Below are positions 53,941-64,000 of a stretch of 64,000 nucleotides of DNA, piece by piece (positions within the stretch are counted from its first letter, which is position 1; every line of letters begins with the position of its first letter). Source of the DNA: Ustilago trichophora (taxonomy: Eukaryota > Basidiomycota > Ustilaginomycetes > Ustilaginales > Ustilaginaceae); assembly GCA_900323505.1 (NCBI GenBank), contig OOIN01000043.1, forward strand, positions 372,001 to 436,000. Direction: 5' to 3'. A model generated the notes under the pieces. That model saw nothing but the letters and a program-made list of their open reading frames with translations, searched no databases and was not told the origin of the DNA. Position numbers and translations under genes: made by a program.

Positions 53941-53982
53941 TCCCTGTTCCCTGTTCCCTGTTCCCTGTTCCCTGTTCCCTGT
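53941..53982. repeat. minisatellite, six copies of TCCCTGT
   Basis: Six perfect tandem 7-mers followed by degenerate TCCCTTT units to about 53997. Confidence 0.92.
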
Positions 53983-54328
53983 TCCCTTTTCCCTTTACAG
54001 TATTTATTTTTTCTCCTCCCGAACCCCCACATCCGCCTCGGCCCTTTCAGCTTTGTTATTGCCAAAGGGTCCATATATGCTGTGGGCAATGATATCAACA
54101 CCCAGCTCGTACATCACAGCCTCAGCCACAGCCACGGCCACAGCTATCAACCGAAAGAGAATGCTGCCATGCTTCCACTTCATCTTTGAAATGATTTCAG
54201 ATAAGCTGGCCCCTCTTGAAAGTTGTGGCGTCTCAATGAAGGTCTCATTGATGGTATGCGGAATGCCATCATCGCTATTCCAAACGCCGCAAAGCTTCAG
54301 GTGCTAAACACTCTCCACCATCTCAACC

Positions 54329-54355
54329 TTTTTTTTTTTTTTTTTTTTTTTTTTT
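54329..54355. repeat. 27-nt poly(T) tract
   Basis: Uninterrupted T run within the gene-poor region. Confidence 0.9.
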
Positions 54356-55779
54356 CACATTTCGCCAAGCGGGGCAAAATAAACCCCCATTCACGACCCT
54401 GCATGTGGTTTCTGGCTTCCACCAGACCTCCTTGCACCGCACTTTGAACTTTCTCCGTAGCTCTCCTTATCGCATCCTATCCTCGCTCTCAGAGAAGGGC
54501 ACGACTGATGCCTTCGGAAGAGTATTGGGTGATAATCTCTTGTGATAGCGGCTGCATCTTGACGAGTTGGCGGGTCAAATGCCACGGTACACCCCGCACT
54601 GTGGCTTGCTTCGGCAAAAGGTCGCCAATATGTCGGGTTTCGAACGCCCACCCTCCTCGCCCAACCTGTCCGTTGAATACACTTTCGTACATCGACTGCC
54701 TACTTACCTTAACTGATACCCAGGCTGTTGCGCATTCCCGTGCATGCGAGCATCCCGAGCAACATCAACCCGCTTGTCCAGCATCGCGTCGCATCCCATT
54801 CACGGCCCTCGCAGCGGAACTTGAGCATGTAACTTGAACAATCTACGTGGGATCGGCTTCCGTCCCGTGTAGTATCCATCGCACATCGCACATCGTACAG
54901 ACGAGAGACACAGAAGCTGGTCCTGTTTACCCCGCAAAGTCCAGATGTTGACTTTAACGGGCCCGTCTTGGCATTCAAAACATGTCGAGCAGTTCCTGCA
55001 TGCCACTCAGAGTCCCGTTGGACAGCATGAAACCACAGTCAATTAGGAGCTTCTTTATCTTTTGGTGGATCTCGACCGACCAGCACTCCTGGCGCTAGTC
55101 TCTGATCGCATACATACGCCTTATGGTCAGCTTAGACCATGTCCCGCATTCCTACGATGCAGGTCAAGCTTAAATCTGCAGCGAAGCATCATCGATGCAT
55201 TTGAGTATGCATCGTCTCGGCTTGGTGCCAGGGCTAGTCGCATGGGCTGTGTGTACCATTCGGCCCGTCCGGGTGGAGTTGAAGTTGGCATCTCATTTCG
55301 TGCCTTTTGTGTCGTCTTGTCGTGGGAGCTCCGCTGGTGGGGCTTCGATGCTGTTGACACTTCTTCTAGCGTATCGAATCATCGGACTTCACCTCCGATT
55401 CTTACACTCAAAGACTCGACCACTGGACTAAAAATCGCCAACCACATATGTGGTTCTTCTTCTGGATACTCTACCTTACAGGGTCGACGTGAGGAGTCCA
55501 ATCGACGATCGGCGTTCCCTATCCTCGCTGCATCGGCTTGTGGGTTGTCACTCGGATCGGCCATTCTCTGCAACTGCGGCCCAGCCTCCCACAATTGGGC
55601 ATTTCTTCTGCATCTCACCAGGCCGAACTCGGACCCACAGTGAACCATGATGGGATGATTCGAGCTTGGACCCCCCTCAATCCGGCTCAAATGAGCCGAC
55701 CTCAGCACCAAAATGGAGGTGAGCTGGCATTCCATCTCACGCTCATTGTGAATGCGCACAGTCCACGCAGCAGCAGCAG

Positions 55780-55804
55780 CGGCGGCGGCGGCGGCGGCGG
55801 CGGC
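55780..55804. repeat. (GGC)n microsatellite
   Basis: About eight GGC units directly after four CAG units (from 55767). Confidence 0.88.
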
Positions 55805-55961
55805 TGGATAGTATGCACGTGCGAACGAAGATATCGAATTTACAGTATTACATAGAGATCCGACGCTGTCCGACCACACCGAACTTACACTGTGAGGTGT
55901 TTTCGAGGCCGGTCGATAGATCTGAGACACAGCGTGGTAAGAAAGAAGCAAGAGCGGAACC

Positions 55962-57259
55962 TTACGAGTCCATCTCGCTAACGCACTCCCAAGCGCCCTT
56001 GAGGTTCTCCTTCCACAATGTGATCTTTCCATCTCCGCAGCTCACCGCCAAGACGTTTCCGCTGACGCTCCAGCTCACCCTCCAAACGGTATCGGGGAAC
56101 TTGTTGCCGCCGGCAGCAGCGCCCGAGGCTGGTGTTGGGGTCAATGCGGTCTTGGTCCATGCTGCGGTGGGCGAGTCTTGGGTCCAGATCAAGACGGTGC
56201 GGTCCTGAGAAGCGGTGGCGAGGTAGCTGCGGGGAAGACCGACATTGGGTGCAAAGGCGACATCGCGAACCCAGTCCGAGTGGCCTTGAAGAGATTCTGC
56301 CTCGACGAAGCGGTTAGCCTCGTCGCTAAATTGCCAAATCTTGACTGTGTTGTCGCAACCAGCAGAGGCGAAGCGCTTGACCAGCTTGGTTTCGCCGTTG
56401 GATGCGCCAGCGTTGGGACCGGTCGACTGTGCAGAGATGAGAGAGCCTGGAACGACAGCGGGTGCCCAAGAGACGGCATTGCAGCCAACAGGGTGAGCGG
56501 CTACGAGGTCGACTGCCCAAGTACCATCGTCTGTAAACGAAGGAAGTGCAGAGAGATTGCGGTGAGTATGCAAGAAGGACGGCACTATACGATGGGTTGA
56601 AGGGCAAGATACTTACTGTTGAAAGTGAGGACAGAGACGTTACCGTCAGACGAAGCGCAAGCAAGGATGGAGCCGAGCTCGTGAGGTGCCCAAGAGATTG
56701 AGTTGACTGTTGTAGGAAAAGGAGACAGAGTTGCGCATGTCAGTATGAGAGCGGTTGGAACGTGGGATCATAGTCCACAGTTCACTCGAGGAGATGGATA
56801 TTGTATCCGCTGTAGATTTGTAAACGCACCGGATGCAGTGTGAAGGGTGTGCTCCTTGATCTTGGTCCAGCCACCTGCTGTGGATGCAGGGACGCCGTAC
56901 CCTGACTGCGAGCCGTATGGCCCTGAGGCAGCGTTTCCAGCACCCGCACCGTTGTCCTTCCAGATGATGACCTTTCCGTCGTACGAGCAGCTGGCAAGGA
57001 TATCGCCAAAGGTGGGATGAGCCCAAGCAACCTGCCAGACGGGGCCCTGATGACCGTGGAGAGTCTCTGCGTTGGTGGAGGGGGTTCCGTTGACAATATC
57101 AAACACCTTGACGGTGCGATCCGAGGAGCAAGTTGCGAGCCGCTTGCCGTAAAAGTCGAGCTGTGCATCGTGAACCATGTCTTCGTGCTGGGTCTCAATG
57201 TTCTTGGGGCGCTCGGCGGATAGCGAGAGTCCCGCGGAGGAGGTGGTGATGGTTGCCAT
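55962..57259 (-). CDS. SEC13: COPII outer-coat protein Sec13
   Basis: Three exons (57259-56830, 56706-56617 and 56530-55962) with introns GTGCGT...CAG and GTAAGT...CAG encode 362 residues. It is a six-bladed WD40 propeller: [125 protein letters not shown] and [15 protein letters not shown] with [10 protein letters not shown]. These are diagnostic of Sec13. It pairs with Sec31 in the COPII cage, with Nup145C-type partners in the nuclear pore, and with the SEA complex. Gly/Ala-rich loops around 115-135 and 305-315 are longer than in yeast. It ends VSEMDS. Confidence 0.95.
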
Positions 57260-58264
57260 TGTGATTGATGTTGTCGGATGCTAGCTGATGTGACGGAGGA
57301 GATTGGCGGAATGTCCGGATCTCTCGCCTGTTGTACGTTTGCGCGGACAGCCAATGTGCGAAGCTGCGGATTGTTGGTGAGGATGTGAGTCAAAGGATGA
57401 ACGACAGCAATGGCGATGGCGACGATGACGAGTGGAGTTGACGTGTGTTGGATTGCGAAGACTTGAGGTTCCAGCGCATCTGTTCTCCCGCTGCACGGAC
57501 ACACAAAAGCGTGTGCTGAAACCAACAACTAACCTCTCGGCCGTGTTGTTGGCAAAAAAAAATACAGAAAAGGTAGGTCTAACAACTTCAAAGACGCGGC
57601 TCGCCGGCGGTTTTGCTCGCAACCCCGCCTTGCTCCGTCCCCCATCAGATCGACGGCACTCCTTCATTTCATGATGCGCGAGTATCGAGCGACTCGGATG
57701 CTCAAGTTGTCATATCGCACTGACTGAATATTGACTCTACTTGGACGAATTGAGACTCTCTGACAGGTGCGGAGAGCAAGCAGCCGAGGTGAGCTCCGCC
57801 GTCGCCGGCTTGGTAAAGCCACCATTTGGATTTGGCCGGCATTTTAGCCGTTGAGGGGTTCGATCCTTTTGAGCGAGTTTTTGTACAACCTCAAGAGTAT
57901 GATTCACAAAAAAAAATCAGTCCCTTCCCCCACACTGACAGGCAATTGCCGAGACCAATCTCCTTGTCCTCCTCTGTCAATCAAGATTTTTCTTGACTCA
58001 GCCTTGACGATCCCTGTTCTCTCCACCTGGTATACCCTACACCGCATCAGTCAAGAACCCGTTCCACTGTCCTCGACAAGGTCCCCATATCTCAGTCCCT
58101 CGCCCGCTCTCAAGCTCGAAGCCGTTTTGGAAGATCTAGGTTCCTTGGCCAGTACACTTTCGCGTAGTTTAGGTGGATAGTAGCCTGCCCTTGTCGAGAA
58201 ATACTAGACGTGAAGCGCCCCACCCTTCCATCACAAGGGACCCAGCCAGGGGTCATCGTCCACA
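57260..58264. other. divergent promoter region, SEC13 / DMT transporter
   Basis: About 1 kb without a supportable gene. A GGTTCGATCC motif at 57857-57866 resembles a tRNA B-box but no cloverleaf can be drawn around it. Confidence 0.6.
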
Positions 58265-60070
58265 ATGCAGAGGTCGTCTATATCTTCGCAGCGTAGCAAC
58301 GAGAGGAGTCCGCTTCTCTCTGCGCAGCAGACCTCTTCCGCTTTGCCTGCCGACGATGCTATCCCTCCGAGGTCTCTGACTCCTTCATACACCGCGGCAG
58401 TGCCGTCTGTGAGATCACGCAAGCTCTCTGTCACCACAAGACCTTCTCTCGATCAGGACATTGTCCCTGAGACAGCTCGACTCCTCGACCAAACGCCCCA
58501 AGTCACGCCCGCTAACGATGGTAACGATCCCCACTCGGCCTCTCACGACATTGAGCGAGGCGGCTCCTTTGACGACCAAGATCGCACCAACGAACTTCCC
58601 TTTCCATCTCAGACAGACCCATCAAAGCCGTTGCGGCCCAAAAATTATCGTATGAAGAAAAACGCCTCCAAATTCAGAGGCTTTGTGAAGCGCAACGAAG
58701 GTATCCTGCTGCTTGGACTGGCACAGCTGTTCTTCTCCACCATGAACTTTTTCTTCAAACTCATCAATCTCTTGCCGCCTGAGCAAAGCGCACCGGTGAC
58801 AGCGCTAGAGATCATTTTGATCCGCATGTCCATCACTTGGGTTGGATGCGTCGGATTCATGCTCGCCTCGGGTGTTGAGAACCCTTTCTTGGGGCCAAAG
58901 GGGGTGCGCAAGCTTCTCGCTCTGAGAGGTTTTGTCGGGTTCTTCGGTCTCTGTACGTCCTGCCTCCTTGCCGAACTTTTCGTGTCAAGCACAAAGCTTT
59001 GCATACTGATGCCAATCTTGTTTACTCTTTCGTCTTGCAGTTGGCCTCTACTACTCGCTCCAATTCTTGTCGCTTGCCGATGCGACCGTCATAACATTCT
59101 TGGGTCCGCTCGCCACCGGCCTGCTGGGCTACCTCGTACTCGGTGAACCATTCACCCTTCGTGAGACCTTCGGCGGCATCATCAGTCTCTCTGGTGTCGT
59201 ACTCATCGCACGACCCGCCTTCATTTTTGGCCGAAAGGCAGCGGACTCGGACCTTGATCAACCGCTCACTGTCGACCTCGTTAATGCGACAACCTCAACT
59301 GGCCAAGATTCTACTGTTCAGATTGGATCCGCGATCGTCAAGCACATCGTGCAAAATTTTACTGCAACTGATGCGCTCAGACGTAGCAGTAGCAGCAACA
59401 GTACCATCATGGACGGCGCAGACGGTGTCATTACCATCGATGGTGTCACGGAGAAGCAACGTCTCTTTGCTGTTGGGTAAGTCGCTCTCTCCTCATCAAT
59501 TATCCTTCTTTTCGCGTCTCGAAACCACCATACTGACCGGACTGTCTCATTCCATCTCTTCGTCGTGATCGATAGTCTTGCACTCTTGGGAGTCTGTGGT
59601 GGCGCCGGAGCCTACATCACCATCCGGGCCATTGGCCGTCGTGCATCTGCGACCCACTCAGTCGCCTACTTCTCCCTCTACTCCACCATTGTCAGCGGAT
59701 TCCTCATGTGGTTCACAGGGACCAAGTTCGTCCTTCCCACCCATCCCAAGTGGATCGTCCTCCTCGTCTGCGTCGGCATTTTTGGTCTCGCTGCTCAGGT
59801 AAGCTCTTTCCAATCCGTTCGCACGACACTGTTGACATCCATCGTGCTGACTTTTCACTTTGCTGTGCGTTTCTGTGTCTTTAGATCCTGCTGGCGATGG
59901 GCCTGCAAAGGGAGAAAGCAGGCAGGGCGGTGTCTGTGACATACCTGCAAATCGTGTACGCATCGCTATACCAGCTAATTTTCTTGCACACGCCCATTCA
60001 GCCGCTCAGCGCAATCGGTATGGTGGTCATCCTGATCTCTGCAGGTTGGGTTGCTGCTGGCAAGTCCTAA
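58265..60070 (+). CDS. drug/metabolite transporter (DMT, EamA-type) membrane protein
   Basis: Four exons (58265-58952, 59041-59476, 59576-59798 and 59885-60070) encode 510 residues; all introns are GT-AG and 86-99 nt long. The N-terminal ~140 residues are hydrophilic and Ser/Asp-rich. About ten membrane helices follow in two EamA-type halves: EGILLLGLAQLFFSTMNFFF, RMSITWVGCVGFML, RGFVGFFGLFGLYYSLQFL, ADATVITFLGPLATGLLGYL, EPFTLRETFGGIISLSGVVL, then after a hydrophilic loop (about 315-372) LALLGVCGGAGAYITIRAIG, SLYSTIVSGFLMWF and SAIGMVVILISAGWVAAG. This is the SLC35G/EamA-like branch of the DMT superfamily (compare yeast YPL264C and YMR253C). The substrate is unknown. Confidence 0.88.
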
Positions 60071-60668
60071 AGACCTCAATCGTCATGTAATCGGTCCGCA
60101 GTCATGTCGTGGAAAAAGGAAAATTCGCCCGCAACAGCAGCCAACCCTCCTCCCGCGCCACAGCCCTCAACCCTGCATCCAAAGAAGGGGTGTGTGTGTG
60201 GGCTAACATCGGTTGGCTTCAGCGGGTGGGCTTCGAGGTGTACTTTCCATTCAATTTTTTTCAAGGTACGGGTTGTCAGGATTGCAAAGCCCATTCACAT
60301 TCACATCCTGAAAAAAGGAAAATTATCCTCGAAGCTACGGTGGCTTTGCAGAAAGCCAGCTGATCGGGGGTGGCTTCGAGGGTGGCTTCGCAACGGATTT
60401 TTCCTTTTTTTACGATGTGATTGTCATATTCTTGCTCAAAATCATGCCATGCGTGTGCCTGCGTCTGCTGGGTGTAAAGAGCTGGAGTCATTCGATGGAG
60501 AAGACAAGGAAGAGGGTGGGCTGAACGCATTGCAGCGCTCAAAGGATTGCTGTTGACTAAGGAGCTGCGGCTCCCGGCTGAAAAGCCGTGTGTAATTTTG
60601 ACATGATCTTAAGGGCAATGTTCTTGTTTGTCCTGATCATTTTCTGCGCAAAGCCTGTCTACTATACA
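60071..60668. other. convergent intergenic region with an inverted repeat
   Basis: 3' flanks of the DMT gene (+) and the transcription factor (-). It contains the inverted repeat listed at 60311-60411 and a partly similar GGAAAAAGGAAAATT stretch at 60110-60127. No gene is seen. Confidence 0.6.
60311..60411. repeat. imperfect inverted repeat, about 25-bp arms
   Basis: The left arm 60311-60335 and right arm 60385-60411 are complementary with a few mismatches (AAAAAAGGAAAAT...TCC..CGAAGC against its mirror). The loop contains a second perfect 6-bp stem, GGCTTT/AAAGCC (60342-60347 and 60352-60357). Confidence 0.65.
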
Positions 60669-63563
60669 TCATTCTTCGCGAGGGGGTGCTGGTGCAGGAG
60701 GCCATCCTACAAACGCACTCACTGGATGTGGGGCGGTCTTCTCCGCCGGTTGGTTGATGGGCAAATCGGAGATCCATCCAGCCTTCTTGTCCCTGTCCAA
60801 ATCGTCTTCAAAGTCGTCTTCTTCTTCGTTGCTCGCTGTAGACTCTCCGAGACCGTCCGCACCGAGCAGCTCTGCACCCGCAACACCGGCGATGAGGTCG
60901 AGGCCGCTAGTCATTTCTTTTTCAGCTGAGGCGGGCAACGCTGTGCCTGGAGCGCCCGCTCGCTCGGCAGTACCGTGTAGACCGCCATGCGACGACGAGT
61001 CATGCGCGCTGGAAGGTCCAGCTTTGTGGTGTCTCTTCTTGAGGCTGAGGTCAAGTCGACGGAAGGCGGACTGCATGATTTGAAGCTGTCGATTGGAGGC
61101 GGTGAAACGGTTCGACAATTGTCGAAGCAGGTCGTAGGCGAGCACGAGGAGCTCTTGGGCCTCCTTTAGTATGGCGCTCGAATTTGGATCTTGCGACGGA
61201 TCCATGAGACGAGAGGTGATGTAGATGGCAGGGATGAGACCTCGGCCAGTCTGACTGAGTTGGTAAGACATGACGGAGCCAAAGTCAGTGTAGTCGCCGC
61301 GCTGGATCATCTTCCGTTGAGAGAGGAGCAGCTCTCGACACCATTTAACCATTTCATCGCGATAGTCAGTGCGCGGCGGCTGGCGCGAGAGGTTGGTGTT
61401 TGCAACGCAGAACAGATGCCTGAAGATGAAGATCTTGATAAAGGCAGCTGTCGTACGAAGCCTTTCGACGTGCGCCTGGTACATGGGGTCATCTTCGTGC
61501 GCAGATGTGGGCTTGGGGGTATCGGCGAAGCGGAAGTCGTCGACCAGCTCGAGTTCCTCTTCAAAGCCAATGGCTTCGTGATCGGCCATACAGCTTTCGT
61601 CATGATTCTCGGTTTGTCGAGGCCGCTTGGGCTTCTTGCGCATGACACGCTCGAGAGCTGTGGAACCGCTACATGCGGGTAGGTTGATTTTGTCAATGAC
61701 ACGCTCAAGAACGCAGAACAGGCGAACGGCGGCTCGATGCCATGGACGGAGAGTGCAGGCTCGATCAAAAGAAGTGGCAGCAGGGAGTCTTTCCGTGTAT
61801 TCGTCAGAATCGACGTCGAGCTCGGGAACATCCATGTCAGAGAGACGAAGCATGACAGGTCGTCCGTAAGCGGCGGAAATCTTGTCACCACAGTAGACGG
61901 CCCAGACAGTGCGTCGACGAGCCTCAATTTCTGAAGGTGTGAAAGCGTCCGTGTAGGTCTCGGCAGATCGATGGAGACCAACATCGAAGCATTTAGAGAC
62001 GCATCCGTTCATGAGGTAATGAGCGCGCGTGACTCCAAAGGGACCGGAAGCGCCAAAGCAGTAGTGAGACAAGTAGAAGAGAGCCTGGATGTGGTTCAAG
62101 CTGGCCCAATCCGTGTTGCGAGGAGCCAGCCTGCGAATATCGAGGTAGAGTTCGAAGAAGCCAAAGTTTCGACCCCATTCGGCTGCATGGCCCCCTTTGA
62201 CGCTACCTGCTTCCTGTCGAGCGGCGACAGCGCAGCATGCGATGACAAGGCAAACAAAAGTCGGGTTCTGTCGCTCACTCTCATCTTTGAGCGTGGCAAG
62301 AAACTCGGAGAGAATGAAGGTTGGCCATAGAACGTAGGTGGTGGACAAGAAGGTGTGCAAAAGGGAACGTCGATGCTGCTGTGGGATCTTGGTTCCCATA
62401 AAAGCCCAGAGATCCTCAGGAGGAGGGCCAGCTTCGAGATAGGTCTTGGCAGGTCGACTTTGCCCTGACGTAGTGCCATTGTTGTCGTCCCTTTTGGTGG
62501 CTGAGGCTGAGGCGTGGGTGGAGCTGCGAGACCGGACCCGCCGTGACTCGTGTGGGTGCAGAGGGGGGTTGGCTGGTGAAGTCTCGGCGGATGAAGTGCT
62601 GGCCACCGAGAGAGTGGGTTTGGTTGGAATCTGCATCGAAGGGAAACGATCGGGCGTCGGACCAGCCGCTGCGTCAAAGGTGAAGGGAACGTTGAGTGAA
62701 GGAGCGCCGCCACCGAGTGACCAATCAGCCGCAAGAGAGTCGCTAAAGGCACCGGTGGGAGCGCCAAGTCCCGTGCTCATGTGACTCCCATGAGAGTGGG
62801 GTGAGAGCGATTCGTTCTCGAGTGCAAACATTTGCATGTTGACGCCATCCTGATTTTCGCCCTCGAGCACTTGCCACAAGGCATCCAGGAACTGCTCGTT
62901 GGCCAACTTGTGATACTCGTGAAGATACGAGAGCGTACCGAGTCCCGATGAAAGAGACAGGGCTTTCAAGTGACCGAATTCGTTTCGATAGATAGAATCG
63001 TAGGGATACGCAAGATACCTGTGGCGCTTTGGATCGGGCTTGGGAGGCCAAGCCACCGTGTGACTAGATCGTTCGTAAGGCGTGTTGGGCCAAGGAATGG
63101 CAGAGCCAGACCTTTCTGCTCTTGGATCCACGTCAGCATGTCGGTTGACCCGATCGAAATGTGGGTCGACGTGAGCGTGTCTGGATGCTGCGTCATTTGA
63201 TCGGAAGTGATAGTCGGCGGAAGTCCAGGCTTCTGGCAACGAGGTGTCGGCGACCGCTGACGAGGATGGTCCAGCAGGGTGAGCAAAGTGAGTCTGATCG
63301 TAGGGATCCTCACCGGGACGCCAATCTCGGCAGACCAGACCGAGACTGGTGCAGTTCTTGCACGGTCTCAGGTCGCCACATTTAATCTTGCGGGCCTTGC
63401 AACGGTTGCAGGCTTGGCGAACTCTGGTTCGCTTCTGGCTGCGGTCGGCCTGCGCTCGTGCTGCTGAATCTTCTGCCGTGGTGGAGCGATCCCTTTTGAT
63501 GGATGTCGAAGGAGATGTGGTCGGACCCGATACAATCGAGTTGGGTGATGGTCCGGTCGACAT
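60669..63563 (-). CDS. Zn2Cys6 (Gal4-type) transcription factor with fungal-specific TF domain
   Basis: A single exon from ATG at 63563 encodes 964 residues. The binuclear zinc cluster is at 52-78 with Cys52, 55, 62, 68, 71 and 78 (ACNRCKARKIKC, RPCKNCTSLGLVC), preceded by basic KRTRVRQ. The middle homology (Fungal_trans-type) domain covers about 415-640: WPTFILSEFLATLKDE, FGFFELYLDIRRLAPRNTDW, NHIQALFYLSHYCFG, HYLMNGCVSKCFDVGLHRS, EARRRTVWAVYCGDKISAAY, GRPVMLRLSDMDVPELD. The C-terminus is acidic (EEEDDFEDDLDRDKK) and could activate transcription. No pathway can be assigned from the neighbours. The frame is open a little upstream (to about 63614) without an ATG. Confidence 0.92.
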   Translation of the reverse strand: MSTGPSPNSIVSGPTTSPSTSIKRDRSTTAEDSAARAQADRSQKRTRVRQACNRCKARKIKCGDLRPCKNCTSLGLVCRDWRPGEDPYDQTHFAHPAGPSSSAVADTSLPEAWTSADYHFRSNDAASRHAHVDPHFDRVNRHADVDPRAERSGSAIPWPNTPYERSSHTVAWPPKPDPKRHRYLAYPYDSIYRNEFGHLKALSLSSGLGTLSYLHEYHKLANEQFLDALWQVLEGENQDGVNMQMFALENESLSPHSHGSHMSTGLGAPTGAFSDSLAADWSLGGGAPSLNVPFTFDAAAGPTPDRFPSMQIPTKPTLSVASTSSAETSPANPPLHPHESRRVRSRSSTHASASATKRDDNNGTTSGQSRPAKTYLEAGPPPEDLWAFMGTKIPQQHRRSLLHTFLSTTYVLWPTFILSEFLATLKDESERQNPTFVCLVIACCAVAARQEAGSVKGGHAAEWGRNFGFFELYLDIRRLAPRNTDWASLNHIQALFYLSHYCFGASGPFGVTRAHYLMNGCVSKCFDVGLHRSAETYTDAFTPSEIEARRRTVWAVYCGDKISAAYGRPVMLRLSDMDVPELDVDSDEYTERLPAATSFDRACTLRPWHRAAVRLFCVLERVIDKINLPACSGSTALERVMRKKPKRPRQTENHDESCMADHEAIGFEEELELVDDFRFADTPKPTSAHEDDPMYQAHVERLRTTAAFIKIFIFRHLFCVANTNLSRQPPRTDYRDEMVKWCRELLLSQRKMIQRGDYTDFGSVMSYQLSQTGRGLIPAIYITSRLMDPSQDPNSSAILKEAQELLVLAYDLLRQLSNRFTASNRQLQIMQSAFRRLDLSLKKRHHKAGPSSAHDSSSHGGLHGTAERAGAPGTALPASAEKEMTSGLDLIAGVAGAELLGADGLGESTASNEEEDDFEDDLDRDKKAGWISDLPINQPAEKTAPHPVSAFVGWPPAPAPPREE

Positions 63564-63945
63564 GATTTTGTGCCCGCTATTGTGTGTTGGTGCTGGGACA
63601 TAAGGCGGTGGCAACAGCTTGATTGTTCAAAACTCGCGCGCAGTGGACAGCTCTGCTGATTGATACCTTGATACCATAAGTGCCGGCAAGCAGTACTGCA
63701 GGAATGGTGAGGATGGCCCACGATGTGACCTCGATGGTGATTGTAGGAAAGCAGGAAGGGTCGGATTCGTGAGGAGGCAAAAGCGTCTGTTTGTGACCAA
63801 AGCGCAGAGTTTGGTTGGCTGAGTGGGCCAAGTGAGTGAGAGTGGAGGATCAAAAGAGGTTGTCGAAGCGCTGTGTGCGGAGAAGACCGTGGGGCCATGT
63901 GAGTGGAAACGAGGGTCTAGGGAAATTTGAGCGGGGAAGATTCGG

Positions 63946-64000
<55 letters not shown>
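63564..64000. other. upstream region of the transcription factor, ending in poly(A)
   Basis: Probable promoter and leader of the Zn2Cys6 gene. The last 55 bases (63946-64000) are all A and run into the window edge, so the true tract length is unknown. No gene is seen. Confidence 0.6.

Larger units (their letters stand above)
48361..55961. other. 7.6-kb gene-poor region
   Basis: I found no gene I can support. Open frames stay under ~220 codons, lack recognisable domains and lack the C-rich third positions of neighbouring genes. I searched by eye for tRNA B-boxes, 5S blocks, U-snRNA and riboswitch landmarks and saw none. It contains two CTGTACAG palindromes (50258-50265, 50863-50870), a hairpin with a GAAA loop (50890-50909), an AT-rich patch (51759-51792), a 7-mer minisatellite (53941-53982), a 27-nt T tract (54329-54355), a GGC repeat (55780-55804) and one protein-like open stretch (54975-55094). 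Short or heavily spliced genes and non-coding RNAs could be missed. Confidence 0.55.

Noticed and set aside
54600..54660. T-loop-like GGGTTTCGAACGCCC
   Set aside because: The invariant G53-C61 pair is missing and no cloverleaf fits around it.
57790..57880. Possible tRNA (GGTTCGATCC at 57857)
   Set aside because: The T-stem would need three G-T pairs and no matching acceptor stem, D-arm or anticodon arm can be drawn upstream.

Overview
The window looks like nuclear DNA of a basidiomycete smut fungus (Ustilaginales: Ustilago, Sporisorium, Moesziomyces or a relative). The signs are compact genes with few short GT-AG introns, CT-rich leaders, a lone 5S rRNA gene between protein genes, and a eukaryotic housekeeping set (sterol cyclase, V-ATPase proteolipid, COPII coat, mitoribosomal protein). 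The genus is an inference; no marker gene was compared.

Layout. 1-12.6 kb: a Pho80/Pcl-type cyclin behind a very long leader, a CDK-like kinase, a Dug3-type glutamine amidotransferase, phosphopantothenoylcysteine decarboxylase and a CRY-DASH flavoprotein with an RGG tail. 12.6-24.4 kb: an Hsp110/Sse1 chaperone with an upstream heat-shock element, gamma-glutamyl phosphate reductase (apparently frameshifted), mitoribosomal bL34m, V-ATPase c'' subunit and tRNA-dihydrouridine synthase 3. 24.5-36.4 kb: 5S rRNA, a DUF155/RMND1-type protein, a small RGG protein, lanosterol synthase with a 5-nt microexon, the tiny Kish/KSH1 gene in four exons, a Ure2-like glutathione transferase and a Sua5/YrdC enzyme. 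36.4-47 kb: mostly non-coding DNA, a one-pass membrane protein, and a 1676-residue CDC7/CDC15-like kinase with CH, C1 and CaaX elements. 47-56 kb: about 8-9 kb with no supportable gene. 56-64 kb: SEC13, a DMT-family transporter and a Zn2Cys6 transcription factor.

The genes do not form one pathway. Most are unrelated housekeeping genes in convergent or divergent pairs. Loose themes are the early secretory pathway (SEC13, KSH1), tRNA modification (DUS3, SUA5), glutathione handling (Dug3, GST) and cell-cycle control (cyclin, CDK-like kinase, CDC7-like kinase). I found no defence system, CRISPR array, clear transposon or biosynthetic cluster. The most unusual items are the 5-nt ERG7 microexon, the ATG-only coding exon of KSH1, the open-frame Hsp110 intron, the PRO2 frameshift, the CH-kinase-C1-CaaX architecture, and a recurring CTGTACAG palindrome confined to non-coding DNA.
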